Source of the DNA: Alicyclobacillus acidocaldarius subsp. acidocaldarius Tc-4-1
GTDB taxonomy: Bacteria > Bacillota > Bacilli > Alicyclobacillales > Alicyclobacillaceae
Length of the DNA: 64,000 nt
NCBI RefSeq assembly: GCF_000219875.1
Contig: NC_017167.1
Coordinates: 2,317,361 to 2,381,360, forward strand
Direction of reading: 5' to 3'
Shown: positions 35,117 through 43,060 of the stretch, one piece after another
How the letters are laid out: every line of letters starts with the position of its first letter
Numbering within the stretch: the first letter of the stretch is position 1
The notes under the pieces: model-generated
Databases searched by the model: none
What the model was told of the DNA's origin: nothing
Seen by the model: the letters and a program-made list of their open reading frames with translations, nothing else
Made by a program: the position numbers and the translations under genes

Positions 35117-36303
35117 ACACGGAGCCCTCTTCTTTACGCGCCATGTTCAGTGCTTCATCACTTACGTTAATAACTTTCGAATTCCGCAGATATTCTATCA
35201 GCTCGTCGATTCTCCCAAATTTTATTGCCCCCTTTTCTTCAACATATTTTTGGGCCAACGAAGGTGCGGATTTTCGACGGCGCTTTGTGGTATAAAACAA
35301 ATCTGTCTTGCTTCAAGGCATAGTCAGCTTGAATCAGTGCACCACTGGTTTCCCCAGCCTCTACAATAACCGTCGCTAGGCAGATACCGCTCATTACTGC
35401 ATTTCTCGCAGGGAAATTCCATTTATGAACAGGAGACAACGGAGCAAATTGTGAAATAAGCAACCCGCGTTCCGCAATCTCGGCCTGCAATCTTTCGTGC
35501 TCTTTCGGATACGTTTTTGTAATCGGTGTACCTATAACTGCAATGGTCGGTATGTTATTTCTGAGCGCACCTTCATGTGCAGCACGGTCAATGCCTCTTG
35601 CTAAACCTGACACTACAACAATGCGATATTTACCAAGCAATGCAGCTAAAGCAGAGGCCTTTTTGATACCCTCTTGGGTAGGGTTTCGCGTACCAACAAT
35701 AGCCACACAATGCAAATGTGGCAGTCGAATATTACCCCGCATAAAGAGAAACAACGGTGCCTCATGAGTTAAGGCAAGGTATGGTGGATATGTTTCTTGC
35801 CCAAGCCTACTTATGTGAGTATCATTCGGCAAAAGGGAAAAGCCCTTCTGAATCGACGCATACGTTTTTACAATTACAGAGCTGTCTATCTGCAGAATTT
35901 GGGATACACCGTTCAGGTTCTTAACAATAGGTTCTGACATGTCAAAACAAGCACTGATCCTATCATACAACGACCGAGTTCGTTTCGGTGCCCATTTACA
36001 TAAGGACTGGATTGTAAAATAATTTAGTGCATCCTGAACAATCTTGGGGTCATTCTCAAACCTCATGTATTCCCCCCCGGTTCCATTAGGCCTTCTGCCG
36101 GCATTACGATTCACTTCGTTTTTCCGCTCCTCAACGTCCTTTCTTAAGAACAGGAAACTAGAACGACTTTGCTTCACTGGAATCAACTTCCCAGATTTAA
36201 CTAATTGATGAAGTCTCTGAGGACTAATACCGAGATATTGAACCACTTCATGTGTAAACATCACTTGATCAGCAATGAACTTACGAAGTTCATCCTCACG
36301 CAT
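35088..36303 (-). pseudogene. DprA-like protein with N-terminal HTH, frameshifted near C-terminus
   Basis: Residues 1-60 are a MerR/excisionase-like HTH (HEVVQYLGISPQRLHQLVKSGKLIPV). The DprA Rossmann domain follows: AIVGTRNPTQEGIKKA, VSGLARGIDRAAHEGAL, TIAVIGTPI, PARNAVMSGICLATVIVEAGETSGALIQADYALKQDRFV. In the TTTT run near 35290 the family sequence shifts frame to YTTKRRRKSAPSLAQKYVEEKGAIKF, ending at 35088; deleting one T restores one gene of about 404 residues. As written, the last part of the fold is lost. Confidence 0.8.
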
Positions 36304-36313
36304 TCCTCATCAT

Positions 36314-36502
36314 TCATTCCCGTACGTATGTTGTGTGGTATTCATCGTACCACTGCACTTGATAATCATCAAGATCAAAGACTGTAGGCGCCGTGTCAAT
36401 TCGTTCCCTTAAATTGTCGTTTAATAAGGAATATGCTCTTAAAAAATTCTTCAATATTATCTTCCGTATTCTGTAGAGCAGAAGTTGGGCGACTGCACTC
36501 AT
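36314..36502 (-). CDS. Small hypothetical protein
   Basis: 62 residues from ATG 36502, 5 nt after the exonuclease stop. Amphipathic N-terminus (QLLLYRIRKIILKNFLRAYSLL), acidic C-terminus. No family recognised. Confidence 0.5.
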   Translation of the reverse strand: MSAVAQLLLYRIRKIILKNFLRAYSLLNDNLRERIDTAPTVFDLDDYQVQWYDEYHTTYVRE

Positions 36503-36507
36503 CCCGT

Positions 36508-37212
36508 TCACCCCAAACCCTGCTCCAGCGCCTTCTGCATGCTCCACCGCAAATCCGGTGAAAGGTCCTGTAAATTGCGCAACGCCCAGTCGAGATAGTC
36601 CAGCGGCACGTCTTTCAACGGCATGCCCTTGTGCTTTCCGAACGGCATCGTCTGCACCTCAATGGGCGACTCTGCAAACGCGATCAAGGCTTCCACATCA
36701 TCCGGATACCCCGCCTCCAGATACGCTTGAAGCTCCCGTTGGAACACATGCGCCGTCACGATCGCGTCGCCGAGCGCCCGGTGCGGATTTCCCACTTCCA
36801 CATCGATCCCGAGCCAGTACCGCAACACCTGGTTTGAGTGCCGCGGTGCGTCGGGCCATAAGTGCTGCGCCAGACGCTTCGAGCAGATCCACGGTCGACC
36901 CGTCTCCGGCAGCATCCCACGATCGAACTCGGCGTTGTGCGCAACGAGGATCGCTCCCTCGATGTACCGCATCACCTTGGGCCAGATCTGCGACAAGCTC
37001 GGCTTTCCTACGACGTCGCGATCCGTCAGGTGATGCACCGCCGAAGCTTCGGGAGGGATCGGGCAACCGGGATCAACCAGTGCCGAGTACACGATCTGCG
37101 GCTCGCGGTCCAGTCCCACCTCGACCAGCGCAAGTTCGACGACGCGGCCTTCGGGTGGAAGGCCGGTCGTCTCAGTGTCGATTACGACAAAACGCGCTTC
37201 ACTCAATCTCAC
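36508..37212 (-). CDS. DnaQ-like 3'-5' exonuclease with DUF3820-like tail
   Basis: 234 residues from GTG 37212 (GAGGGCGA upstream). DEDDh exonuclease motifs: VIDTETTGLPPEGRVVELALV (Exo I), LVAHNAEFDRGML (Exo II), PHRALGDAIVTAHVF (Exo III). A C-terminal DUF3820-type segment (MPFGKHKGMPLKDVPLDYLDWAL) follows. Probably proofreading or end processing in the element's replication module. Confidence 0.9.
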   Translation of the reverse strand: MRLSEARFVVIDTETTGLPPEGRVVELALVEVGLDREPQIVYSALVDPGCPIPPEASAVHHLTDRDVVGKPSLSQIWPKVMRYIEGAILVAHNAEFDRGMLPETGRPWICSKRLAQHLWPDAPRHSNQVLRYWLGIDVEVGNPHRALGDAIVTAHVFQRELQAYLEAGYPDDVEALIAFAESPIEVQTMPFGKHKGMPLKDVPLDYLDWALRNLQDLSPDLRWSMQKALEQGLG

Positions 37213-37430
37213 TTGCTCGCCCTCTTTCGTTGACTTTTTCGTGTCGCAAGCTCTGCTCCCACTGGCGGTTTCTCTGTCGGTTTCGAGAACACCCGCGCGC
37301 CGTACTTTTCCCGGAGATATCGATCCATCTCAACGGGATCCATACGATAGATCGATAACTCCGACGGACCTGTTGTTCGCTCCTTATGTCGATTTGGCAC
37401 CGGCGTGCCGTGCTCATGCCTCATCGCCAT
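37209..37430 (-). CDS. Small basic hypothetical protein
   Basis: 73 residues; ATG 37430 overlaps the end of the kinase gene, with GAGGAGA 8 nt upstream. A Pro/Lys-rich tail and an acidic middle (MDPVEMDRYLREKYGARVF). No family recognised. Confidence 0.55.
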   Translation of the reverse strand: MAMRHEHGTPVPNRHKERTTGPSELSIYRMDPVEMDRYLREKYGARVFSKPTEKPPVGAELATRKSQRKRASK

Positions 37431-38001
37431 TTGCCGTTCTCTCCTCTCGTTTGCACATCGCCAACCGACGTGCCTCAATCGCGGCACACACCATTTGGCA
37501 CATCTCATCTTCCGTCAGATCACTGGTATCGATCAAAAACCCGCGCGCATGCTGCCACTGCTGTTCGGTCATGTCCTCATGCGTCCGTCCGTCGGGCAGC
37601 TCTCCGTCTCGCGCCAGTATCCGACGCCGCCGAACGAACTCTGAGGCGGTGAGGATGATGACGAGAAACCCGTGCTGGTCCGCCCACACCGCTTCTTCAA
37701 CCGTTCGTCCATCGTCGATGACGATCGGACTCACAGTGTGCTTCAACACCTCCTCCGCAGCAAGAAGCAGCGGATTTGGTTTGAACTCACGAAGAAACCG
37801 CCCGACCTTTTGTAGATACGGCCGCCGCACCGCCTTACTTGCGTCCTTCAGCCACGGTGCCGCAATATCAAGCACGGCGTCGACGGGCGTCGCCAGCGAG
37901 TACCGAACATAGCTCATCTCCCGTCTTAGATACTGCGCCACAGTACTCTTTCCCGCCCCCATAGGTCCCATCAGAAACACGTGTTGGAATCGCCGTTCCA
38001 T
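37414..38001 (-). CDS. P-loop deoxynucleoside monophosphate kinase-like protein
   Basis: 195 residues with GPMGAGKST (Walker A), VIDDGRTVEEA and a LID-like Arg-rich region (EFVRRRRILARDG), the layout of phage dNMP/adenylate-kinase-like proteins. First gene after an SOS box, so damage-inducible. Confidence 0.8.
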   Translation of the reverse strand: MERRFQHVFLMGPMGAGKSTVAQYLRREMSYVRYSLATPVDAVLDIAAPWLKDASKAVRRPYLQKVGRFLREFKPNPLLLAAEEVLKHTVSPIVIDDGRTVEEAVWADQHGFLVIILTASEFVRRRRILARDGELPDGRTHEDMTEQQWQHARGFLIDTSDLTEDEMCQMVCAAIEARRLAMCKREERTANGDEA

Positions 38002-38016
38002 AGCCTTTGCCCCTAA

Positions 38017-38053
38017 CGAACATATGTTCTATACCAAGCATAACTCAACCAGG
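38017..38053 (-). promoter_or_regulatory. LexA (SOS) box and promoter of the kinase/exonuclease operon
   Basis: CGAACATATGTTC (38017-38029) is a near-perfect LexA operator. On the minus strand TTGAGT lies 18 nt before TATGTT, which falls inside the box. Confidence 0.8.
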
Positions 38054-38078
38054 TTCGCCACGCACGCGGCAAAATCGG

Positions 38079-38471
38079 TTACATCGCGCTTAACTCTTTG
38101 TGCAGCAGGACTTCGACCTCCAGCCTCGGGTTGCTTCGGTCTACGAAAAAGTCCATTTCCTGAACCAGCACCCACCGGTCTTCTGGATACAAGACGCCCT
38201 CCAGAGCATCCAACAGCACCTTTTCTCGATTATGCGTATCCATCCGGCGATTTGACGGCCAGAAGTACCACAAGCGCAAGACCACTTTCGTGCCTGGTTG
38301 CGGCATCTGCCACCCTGTCGCCTGCCGCCAACGAAGCGCAAGATAGGCCGCGTCGCGCCGAAACTTCTGCGCTTTGGCGTTGAGGACCCGCATCCGCTGC
38401 CCTGTCTTCGGATGCACAAAACTTCGATAGGCATGATTGACAGATGGCGGAAGCGGGAGCACCAGACGCAT
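38079..38471 (-). CDS. rusA: RusA-like Holliday junction resolvase
   Basis: 130 residues from ATG 38471 (GGAGG 7 nt upstream). Family features: LVLPLPPSVNHAYR, FWPSNRRMDTHNREKVLLDALEGVLYPEDRWV (the D..N..K..DA catalytic core). Resolves four-way junctions in phage recombination. Intact and of usual length. Confidence 0.92.
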   Translation of the reverse strand: MRLVLPLPPSVNHAYRSFVHPKTGQRMRVLNAKAQKFRRDAAYLALRWRQATGWQMPQPGTKVVLRLWYFWPSNRRMDTHNREKVLLDALEGVLYPEDRWVLVQEMDFFVDRSNPRLEVEVLLHKELSAM

Positions 38472-38517
38472 GGAATGGCCTCCAATCATTTGGCATGGTT
38501 TAGCGGCGAAACTTGTG

Positions 38518-38856
38518 TTAGCATGCGGTTCGTGGGTTTCCACGCCCACTGCGTTGTGGCGCTGCGATCGCGTCGAGTAGCCGGGCCAGGTACGCTTGCT
38601 CGGCGCGGTACCGCTCATAGAGTTGGTTGGCGCGATCTGTATGGCGATTTTCAAACCAAATCGCCTTCGCGCGAGCAACGCGCTCATCGGCTTGTTGCAA
38701 TTGGACTTCGAGTAACGCCAGTCGTTCGTTCATCCTTGTCGTCCCCCCAAACTCACTTCGACAATCCTCGCAAAGAGGACTCCACGGATAGCGGACAAAG
38801 TGCCCGCACAGTCGGCATCTCGGTCTTTCCATCTTGCGCGCCCTTCGTTTGGACAT
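38518..38856 (-). CDS. Zinc-ribbon coiled-coil protein
   Basis: 112 residues (ATG 38856; ATG 38832 is also well placed after GAAGGG). CRLCGH...CEDC zinc ribbon near the N-terminus, then a helical coiled region. Probably DNA- or protein-binding; no named family. Confidence 0.65.
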   Translation of the reverse strand: MSKRRARKMERPRCRLCGHFVRYPWSPLCEDCRSEFGGTTRMNERLALLEVQLQQADERVARAKAIWFENRHTDRANQLYERYRAEQAYLARLLDAIAAPQRSGRGNPRTAC

Positions 38857-38864
38857 GCTTGAAA

Positions 38865-39050
38865 TCACGCCTTTCGTTTGTGTCGAAACGCGCTCTCAGG
38901 ACGAAGAATGTACTCCTGCACACGAACCTGACCGTTGACTTCCATCACCACTTCAAGTACCGTCGGCAACCCGCGTCGCCACTTGAGTGGTCGGGCTTCG
39001 ACGACGGTTGCTTGTCTCGACTCATTCCTAGGAGCGTTTTGCATCTTCAT
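38865..39050 (-). CDS. Small hypothetical protein
   Basis: 61 residues, stop just before the zinc-ribbon gene. Beta-strand-rich middle (TVLEVVMEVNGQVRVQEYIL) and basic ends. No family recognised. Confidence 0.55.
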   Translation of the reverse strand: MKMQNAPRNESRQATVVEARPLKWRRGLPTVLEVVMEVNGQVRVQEYILRPESAFRHKRKA

Positions 39051-39059
39051 CACTCACCA

Positions 39060-39200
39060 TCAAAAATCATCCTCCCAAGCTTCCGGCGTCGCAGGCGGTT
39101 GTCGGCGATCAGGCGGATCAACGGGGATCCACACTCGCTCCTTGCGCCACGGCAACAACAATCGGCGCAAGCGTCTGCGCCATGACTGGCGTCGATTCAT
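39060..39200 (-). CDS. Short overlapping ORF, basic
   Basis: 46 residues from ATG 39200 with AGAGGAGG 6 nt upstream; it overlaps the 3' end of 39118-39525 in another frame by 83 bp. Arg/Pro-rich. The good RBS is the only support. Confidence 0.4.
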   Translation of the reverse strand: MNRRQSWRRRLRRLLLPWRKERVWIPVDPPDRRQPPATPEAWEDDF

Positions 39201-39525
39201 CGACATCCTCCTCTCGGTCAAAATCCACGGGATACAAGCAGCCCACGACTCGAAACCCAATGCACGGCTCCTGTTCCACGCCGGGCGGCGGAGGCTTCCG
39301 CCGTCGATAACGTTCGCGCCGAGCGTAGAACTCGACGATCTCGCCTGGGCGAAGCGGCGGCTGATGCTGAGGCGAGCGCCGACCGAGTTGGAGCCACGCA
39401 TGCTCCCGTAGCAGGTTGCCGTCCCGATCCCGCACATCGTAGACCAGCGCGACCAGGTTGCGCGCGGGCGTGTTCCGACTCCACAAAACAAACTCCGCCG
39501 TGTACCGATCCAGTGCGGCCCTCAT
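39118..39525 (-). CDS. Conserved-type phage hypothetical protein
   Basis: 135 residues from ATG 39525, 2 nt after the DUF669 stop. Beta-rich (TAEFVLWSRNTPARNLVALVYDVRDRDG, GEIVEFYARRERY). No family recognised; coupled with the DUF669 ssDNA-binding gene. Confidence 0.6.
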   Translation of the reverse strand: MRAALDRYTAEFVLWSRNTPARNLVALVYDVRDRDGNLLREHAWLQLGRRSPQHQPPLRPGEIVEFYARRERYRRRKPPPPGVEQEPCIGFRVVGCLYPVDFDREEDVDESTPVMAQTLAPIVVAVAQGASVDPR

Positions 39526-39527
39526 GG

Positions 39528-39935
39528 TCAGCGCCCCTTTACCGGATCCAGATAGGCCACTTGCGTCTTCTGCCCCGTGGCCGGGATCGTCACCGTCTTC
39601 AGTTCCACCTTCACCAGGCGTCCGAGGCACTGTGGCAGAAGCTCCGGCAGCCGAGACAGATAATCGGTGTAGCCTATCGCCAGGAGATCCCGCTTGAGCC
39701 ACGCCAACGTCTTCTCGTTGTTGTTGATGGGCCGGTGGTGGAAGATGCGCCGCCCCTTGTGAGAACCCTCATCAACCACAAACACCAGCGCGAGGTGCAA
39801 GCCGTCGTTGCCCTTGTTCTGCTTCACTTGCGCTTTCTCCAAGCGACAAACGTACGTGCCGTCTGGCAGCGGCTGATATCCACCCTTGGCAGGTTCGACG
39901 TCCTGATACTTCTTGTCCAGTTCGGTAAGATTCAT
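39528..39935 (-). CDS. DUF669-like ssDNA-binding protein
   Basis: 135 residues from ATG 39935 (GGAGG 7 nt upstream). DUF669 features: LPDGTYVCRLEKAQVKQNKGNDGLHLALVFVVDEGSHKGRRIFHHRPI and ETLAWLKRDLLAIG. Family members in phages are OB-fold-like ssDNA-binding partners of recombination and helicase genes. Confidence 0.8.
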   Translation of the reverse strand: MNLTELDKKYQDVEPAKGGYQPLPDGTYVCRLEKAQVKQNKGNDGLHLALVFVVDEGSHKGRRIFHHRPINNNEKTLAWLKRDLLAIGYTDYLSRLPELLPQCLGRLVKVELKTVTIPATGQKTQVAYLDPVKGR

Positions 39936-39987
39936 TTTTCATCCTCCGTTTCTTCAATGTTCCAGTTACTGGGCGTATGCGGCAGCG

Positions 39988-40024
39988 GCTCCCGCTCTAC
40001 TTGGAGGGGGAGTGGCAGACAACA
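39988..40024 (-). promoter_or_regulatory. SD-hairpin element, degenerate copy 12
   Basis: CTGTTGTCTGCCAC then TCCCCCTCCAAGTAGAGCGGG, clearly derived from copy 4 but with a broken stem and no start codon after it. The next gene has its own RBS. Confidence 0.55.
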
Positions 40025-40049
40025 GATTCACTTCTGAAAATGCCCTCTT

Positions 40050-40241
40050 CTAACTTAACGGCATCGGCCCCCCACCACGCGGCTCGTCTCTCGTCACCAG
40101 TTTGAGACCATCTCGCAACTTCCTCGCTGTCTCTTGGTCGATCACAAGCTCCAGTGGACCGTGTGCATCGGACAAAAGTACCCGAATCTCGCCTCCGTCG
40201 ACCACAACCTGCACCTCTGCTTCCTTGATGCTCAACCGCAA
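40050..40241 (-). CDS. Small acidic hypothetical protein
   Basis: 63 residues from TTG 40241 (GGAGGGGGAG upstream), overlapping the previous gene by 10 nt. Beta-rich start (IKEAEVQVVVDGGEIRVLL). No family recognised. Confidence 0.55.
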   Translation of the reverse strand: MRLSIKEAEVQVVVDGGEIRVLLSDAHGPLELVIDQETARKLRDGLKLVTRDEPRGGGPMPLS

Positions 40242-40720
40242 CTCGCTCGCTCCCCCTCCAACTGCCGCGCCAAACTTGCCAGCGCCATCCGCTCCTCGTT
40301 CAGCGCCAACCGCACCTGCTCCGCCACAAGCTCATGCCCAAGCTCATCGTCCTTCCGCACCCCGAGCAACGCCTGGCTCGCATCGACCCGGCGCTTGACC
40401 GCACTGTAGAGCATCATCAGCGCCTGATATCGCTCTGTCGGAATCGCGACGACATTGCCTTGGACCGCCGCACTCGCCTGCTGCGCCTCCACACACGCCC
40501 TGGCCAACGACTGTGCCTCCCGCAAATCGTGATAGAGATCCAAGAGCGAATCCAACATCTCGCGGTATGCGTAGGCACGATCCCGAAGCGCCCGGTTGTG
40601 ACTGGCCTCGCATTGTGCCCAGTGGCTCTGCAATTCCCGCAGGAAGTGGTCGTAGCACTCACAGACAATGGTCAGTCGGTTGTAGACCTCAGTGACTGAC
40701 ACGCTCCACGTCGTTTCCAT
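40232..40720 (-). CDS. Helical hypothetical protein
   Basis: 162 residues from ATG 40720 (AGGGAGG upstream). Almost entirely helical with many Arg/Glu/Gln; no membrane segments. No family recognised. Start overlaps the upstream gene's end. Confidence 0.6.
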   Translation of the reverse strand: METTWSVSVTEVYNRLTIVCECYDHFLRELQSHWAQCEASHNRALRDRAYAYREMLDSLLDLYHDLREAQSLARACVEAQQASAAVQGNVVAIPTERYQALMMLYSAVKRRVDASQALLGVRKDDELGHELVAEQVRLALNEERMALASLARQLEGERASCG

Positions 40721-40943
40721 TTCGCCATGCCTCCCTCGCTTCGCGTAGAATGGTGGAGACTTCAGCTCGCGCCTTTTGTAGATTTGCAAACGCCAAAGGT
40801 TCCGCAGGATCGTCGGCCCATTCATAAGCCACCTCAGCGGCGCGACAACGTTCGACAGCCTCAAACAGCGCCTCTTGGTAGGCTCGGTAGACCTCGCTTG
40901 TCTCCCACGCCGGGGATCGTCGTCGAGCAATTCGATCAAGCAT
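40689..40943 (-). CDS. Small helical hypothetical protein
   Basis: 84 residues from ATG 40943, directly after element copy 10. Acidic helical middle. No family recognised. Its translation is expected to be tied to that of the sliding clamp gene upstream. Confidence 0.6.
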   Translation of the reverse strand: MLDRIARRRSPAWETSEVYRAYQEALFEAVERCRAAEVAYEWADDPAEPLAFANLQKARAEVSTILREAREAWRNGNDVERVSH

Positions 40944-40982
40944 AATCACCACCTCACCATTGCGTGGCTTGCAGGACAAAAT
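40944..40982 (-). promoter_or_regulatory. SD-hairpin element, copy 10
   Basis: TGA of dnaN runs directly into TTTTGTCCTGCAA; then CCAC...GTGG around a GAGGTGG RBS. The stem is weaker than in copies 2-7. Confidence 0.7.
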
Positions 40983-42091
40983 CAGTCGTTCGTCAGGATC
41001 GCCGAGATCAAATGCAGGTGATCATCGTCATCATGGAAGGCCACCGGTCGACTCCGCCCAGCAAATCGCATCCTCACCGTCGCGCCTTCCATCGCCTGCA
41101 ACATCTCCAACATGAATCGCGCGTTGAGCGTCACCCGCACTTTCTCACCCGAAGATTCGAGAATCGGCACCTCTTCGCGCGCCTGACCGCGATCTCTCGC
41201 TCGCGATGTCATGTGTAGCGCGCCGTCCGACAAATCCATCGTGACCGAGTGATGTTCGTTCTCAGCGAGAATCATCGCACGTTCGACCGCCTGCTCAAGC
41301 CGATCACGTTCCACCATGCACTCCGCGATAAACTCCGTCGGGATCACCCGAGTCACGTCATGGTACTCCGCTTGATACAAGAGCGCGTACAACCGGACAT
41401 TCCCCCACGCGAACATCACGTAGTTGGCGCTCTGGTACACCTGCACCGTCGTGTCTTCTTCGTCTTCTAATAGTCGCAAGAGCTCTGATAGCCCGCGTCG
41501 CGGAACCGTAAACCGAATTGGCAAATCTCGCCCCAACTTCTGCGCCATTCGCGCCAACCTCAACCCGTCTGTCGCTGTCCAGACCAATCGACCGTCTTCG
41601 CACCGGACATGAACGCCATCTAAAATCCGCCTCACCTGGTCCTGCTTCGCCGCTGCATAGGCCACAGCCTTAATCGCTTGGACGATGGCCTTCGCCGGGA
41701 TCTCCACTGGCTCGATGCCCACCATGTCAGGCAACGTCGGAAATTCCACGGCGTCGCGAGCATTCAACTCCATGTGCGTCGTGCCCGAGTCCAAGCTGGC
41801 ATTCAAGTGGTATGGAGGGATCGTTGCGATATCAATCGGGCCTTCCGGAAGCCGTCGCACCAAGTCTGACAGCAGTTTCGCCGGGAGCACGATTTCACCC
41901 GAATCCACGACGTGCGCTTCAAGTGTCATCCGAAGCGCAACCTCCAAGTCATACGCCGTGAGCGTGACTTGACCGCCATTGGCCTCGATCAGCACGCCCT
42001 GGAGTATGGTCTTGGGTGTTCGCGCCGGCGCGATGCGAGCGAGTGCAGCTAGCGCAGGTTGGAGGATTTTTTGCTCGATTAGGCACCGCAT
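40982..42091 (-). CDS. dnaN: DNA polymerase III beta sliding clamp
   Basis: 369 residues from ATG 42091 (GGAGG 10 nt upstream), the family's usual length with three clamp domains: MRCLIEQKILQPALAALARIAPARTPKTILQGVLIEA, LTAYDLEVALRM, ATDGLRLA, and NARFMLEMLQAM near the end. The usual C-terminal PMRL-type end is changed to LHLISAILTND. A phage-borne clamp, probably used with the replication module and the Y-family polymerase. Confidence 0.93.
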   Translation of the reverse strand: MRCLIEQKILQPALAALARIAPARTPKTILQGVLIEANGGQVTLTAYDLEVALRMTLEAHVVDSGEIVLPAKLLSDLVRRLPEGPIDIATIPPYHLNASLDSGTTHMELNARDAVEFPTLPDMVGIEPVEIPAKAIVQAIKAVAYAAAKQDQVRRILDGVHVRCEDGRLVWTATDGLRLARMAQKLGRDLPIRFTVPRRGLSELLRLLEDEEDTTVQVYQSANYVMFAWGNVRLYALLYQAEYHDVTRVIPTEFIAECMVERDRLEQAVERAMILAENEHHSVTMDLSDGALHMTSRARDRGQAREEVPILESSGEKVRVTLNARFMLEMLQAMEGATVRMRFAGRSRPVAFHDDDDHLHLISAILTND

Positions 42092-42387
42092 ATTGTCTCG
42101 GCCTCCGATGTCGAATTTTGCACGATTGCCTGACGCAATGCCTCGCGATCCTTCGGCGTGACTGCCTGCGGAACAACCAGGTAGATGGTGTGCACCACCG
42201 ACACCTTGCAGAACCTCGGCACTGCCATGAGCAACCGCGTCTCGTCGCATGGCTTGTTCGGATCGTAGGCCATCCGAAACCCGCGGCCCTCGTAGACCGG
42301 CGGGTACTCGCCTTCCTCCACGACGCCCAGACACAAGCCGCGCTTCATGCGAACTCGACCCTGCTCCCAAACAGCAAACTCAAACAT
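42079..42387 (-). CDS. Hypothetical protein upstream of the clamp
   Basis: 102 residues from ATG 42387, after element copy 11; its 3' end overlaps the dnaN start by 13 nt, so the two are coupled. Contains VVHTIYLVVPQAVTPKDREALRQAI. No family recognised. Confidence 0.65.
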   Translation of the reverse strand: MFEFAVWEQGRVRMKRGLCLGVVEEGEYPPVYEGRGFRMAYDPNKPCDETRLLMAVPRFCKVSVVHTIYLVVPQAVTPKDREALRQAIVQNSTSEAETICGA

Positions 42388-42426
42388 TCAACCACCCCTC
42401 TCATTAAGTGGATGTTTGCAGGACAA
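42388..42426 (-). promoter_or_regulatory. SD-hairpin element, copy 11
   Basis: TTTGTCCTGCAAACA encodes the last residues of the upstream gene, whose TAA lies in the hairpin loop. Weak CCAC/GTGG stem with GAGAGGGG in the loop and 3' arm, before ATG 42387. Confidence 0.75.
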
Positions 42427-42766
42427 ACGGAACAACTTCTCCGTCGCGATACTCGAACATCGGCATCCCCAAGGCCTCCGCGATCGTCCGTTCCAACTGC
42501 GCGCCTCGCGAGGACTCCCAACCCGGCAGGAACACCACGGCGTGGCAGCCGAGCAGGCAGTGCAACGCTGCACGCATCCAGTCGTCCCATTGCCAGTCGT
42601 CGTCACCGCGGATCTCCGCCGGATTCACCACCACCAGCCCCTTCGCCCTAAGCCTCGCCGCGACCTCGTGAAACGCCGGACGATTGAAATCCGGGTAGCC
42701 GGACATGGGGCCGGCTAAGTACCAGCGACCGTCACGTTTGAGCGTATCCAGGTCTTTCAGTGCCAC
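42404..42766 (-). CDS. DUF4406 (nucleoside 2-deoxyribosyltransferase-like) protein
   Basis: 120 residues from GTG 42766. WYLAGPMSGYPDFNRPAFHEVAARLRAKG and VVVNPAEIRGDD are the DUF4406 signatures; family members are common in phages and related to deoxyribosyltransferases, with a possible role in nucleotide metabolism. Confidence 0.88.
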   Translation of the reverse strand: MALKDLDTLKRDGRWYLAGPMSGYPDFNRPAFHEVAARLRAKGLVVVNPAEIRGDDDWQWDDWMRAALHCLLGCHAVVFLPGWESSRGAQLERTIAEALGMPMFEYRDGEVVPFVLQTST

Positions 42767-42945
42767 GCGTTTTGCCGCCCCTCCTCTGCGTATCGGTCAA
42801 TGACTTCAAACCACCGCGCAAACCGCGCCCTTAGTGCCTGACCCGCCCGCAAGTCGTAATCCTCCAGTTCGACAATCAGTTCGTCCGCTTCGCAAGCGAT
42901 ATTGATGAGCGCGTCCAAGTAGTCTTTCTGAACCAAGATCTCCAT
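42757..42945 (-). CDS. Small acidic hypothetical protein
   Basis: 62 residues; ATG 42945 has AGGAAGG at 7-9 nt. An in-frame GTG at 43068 could extend it to 103 residues but has no RBS. Helical; no family recognised. Confidence 0.6.
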   Translation of the reverse strand: MEILVQKDYLDALINIACEADELIVELEDYDLRAGQALRARFARWFEVIDRYAEEGRQNAWH

Positions 42946-43060
42946 CGCATCATCCTTCCTTATAAGATCTTTTGAGATGTTTATTAACTCCAAAACGATG
43001 AGCATGGAATCCGGCGCTACGACAGATGAATCGAGCATCTTAGGGTTGTCGCTGTTCTCG

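Noticed and set aside
1668-42426. Reading the repeated hairpins as integron-type attC sites
   Set aside because: No GTTRRRY/RYYYAAC core sites and no integron integrase; the hairpins are placed precisely over ribosome binding sites.
1668-42426. Reading TTTTGTCCTGCAA as a promoter for an element sigma factor
   Set aside because: No constant second box lies 15-19 nt away; after the motif only pairing, not sequence, is conserved. Not fully excluded.
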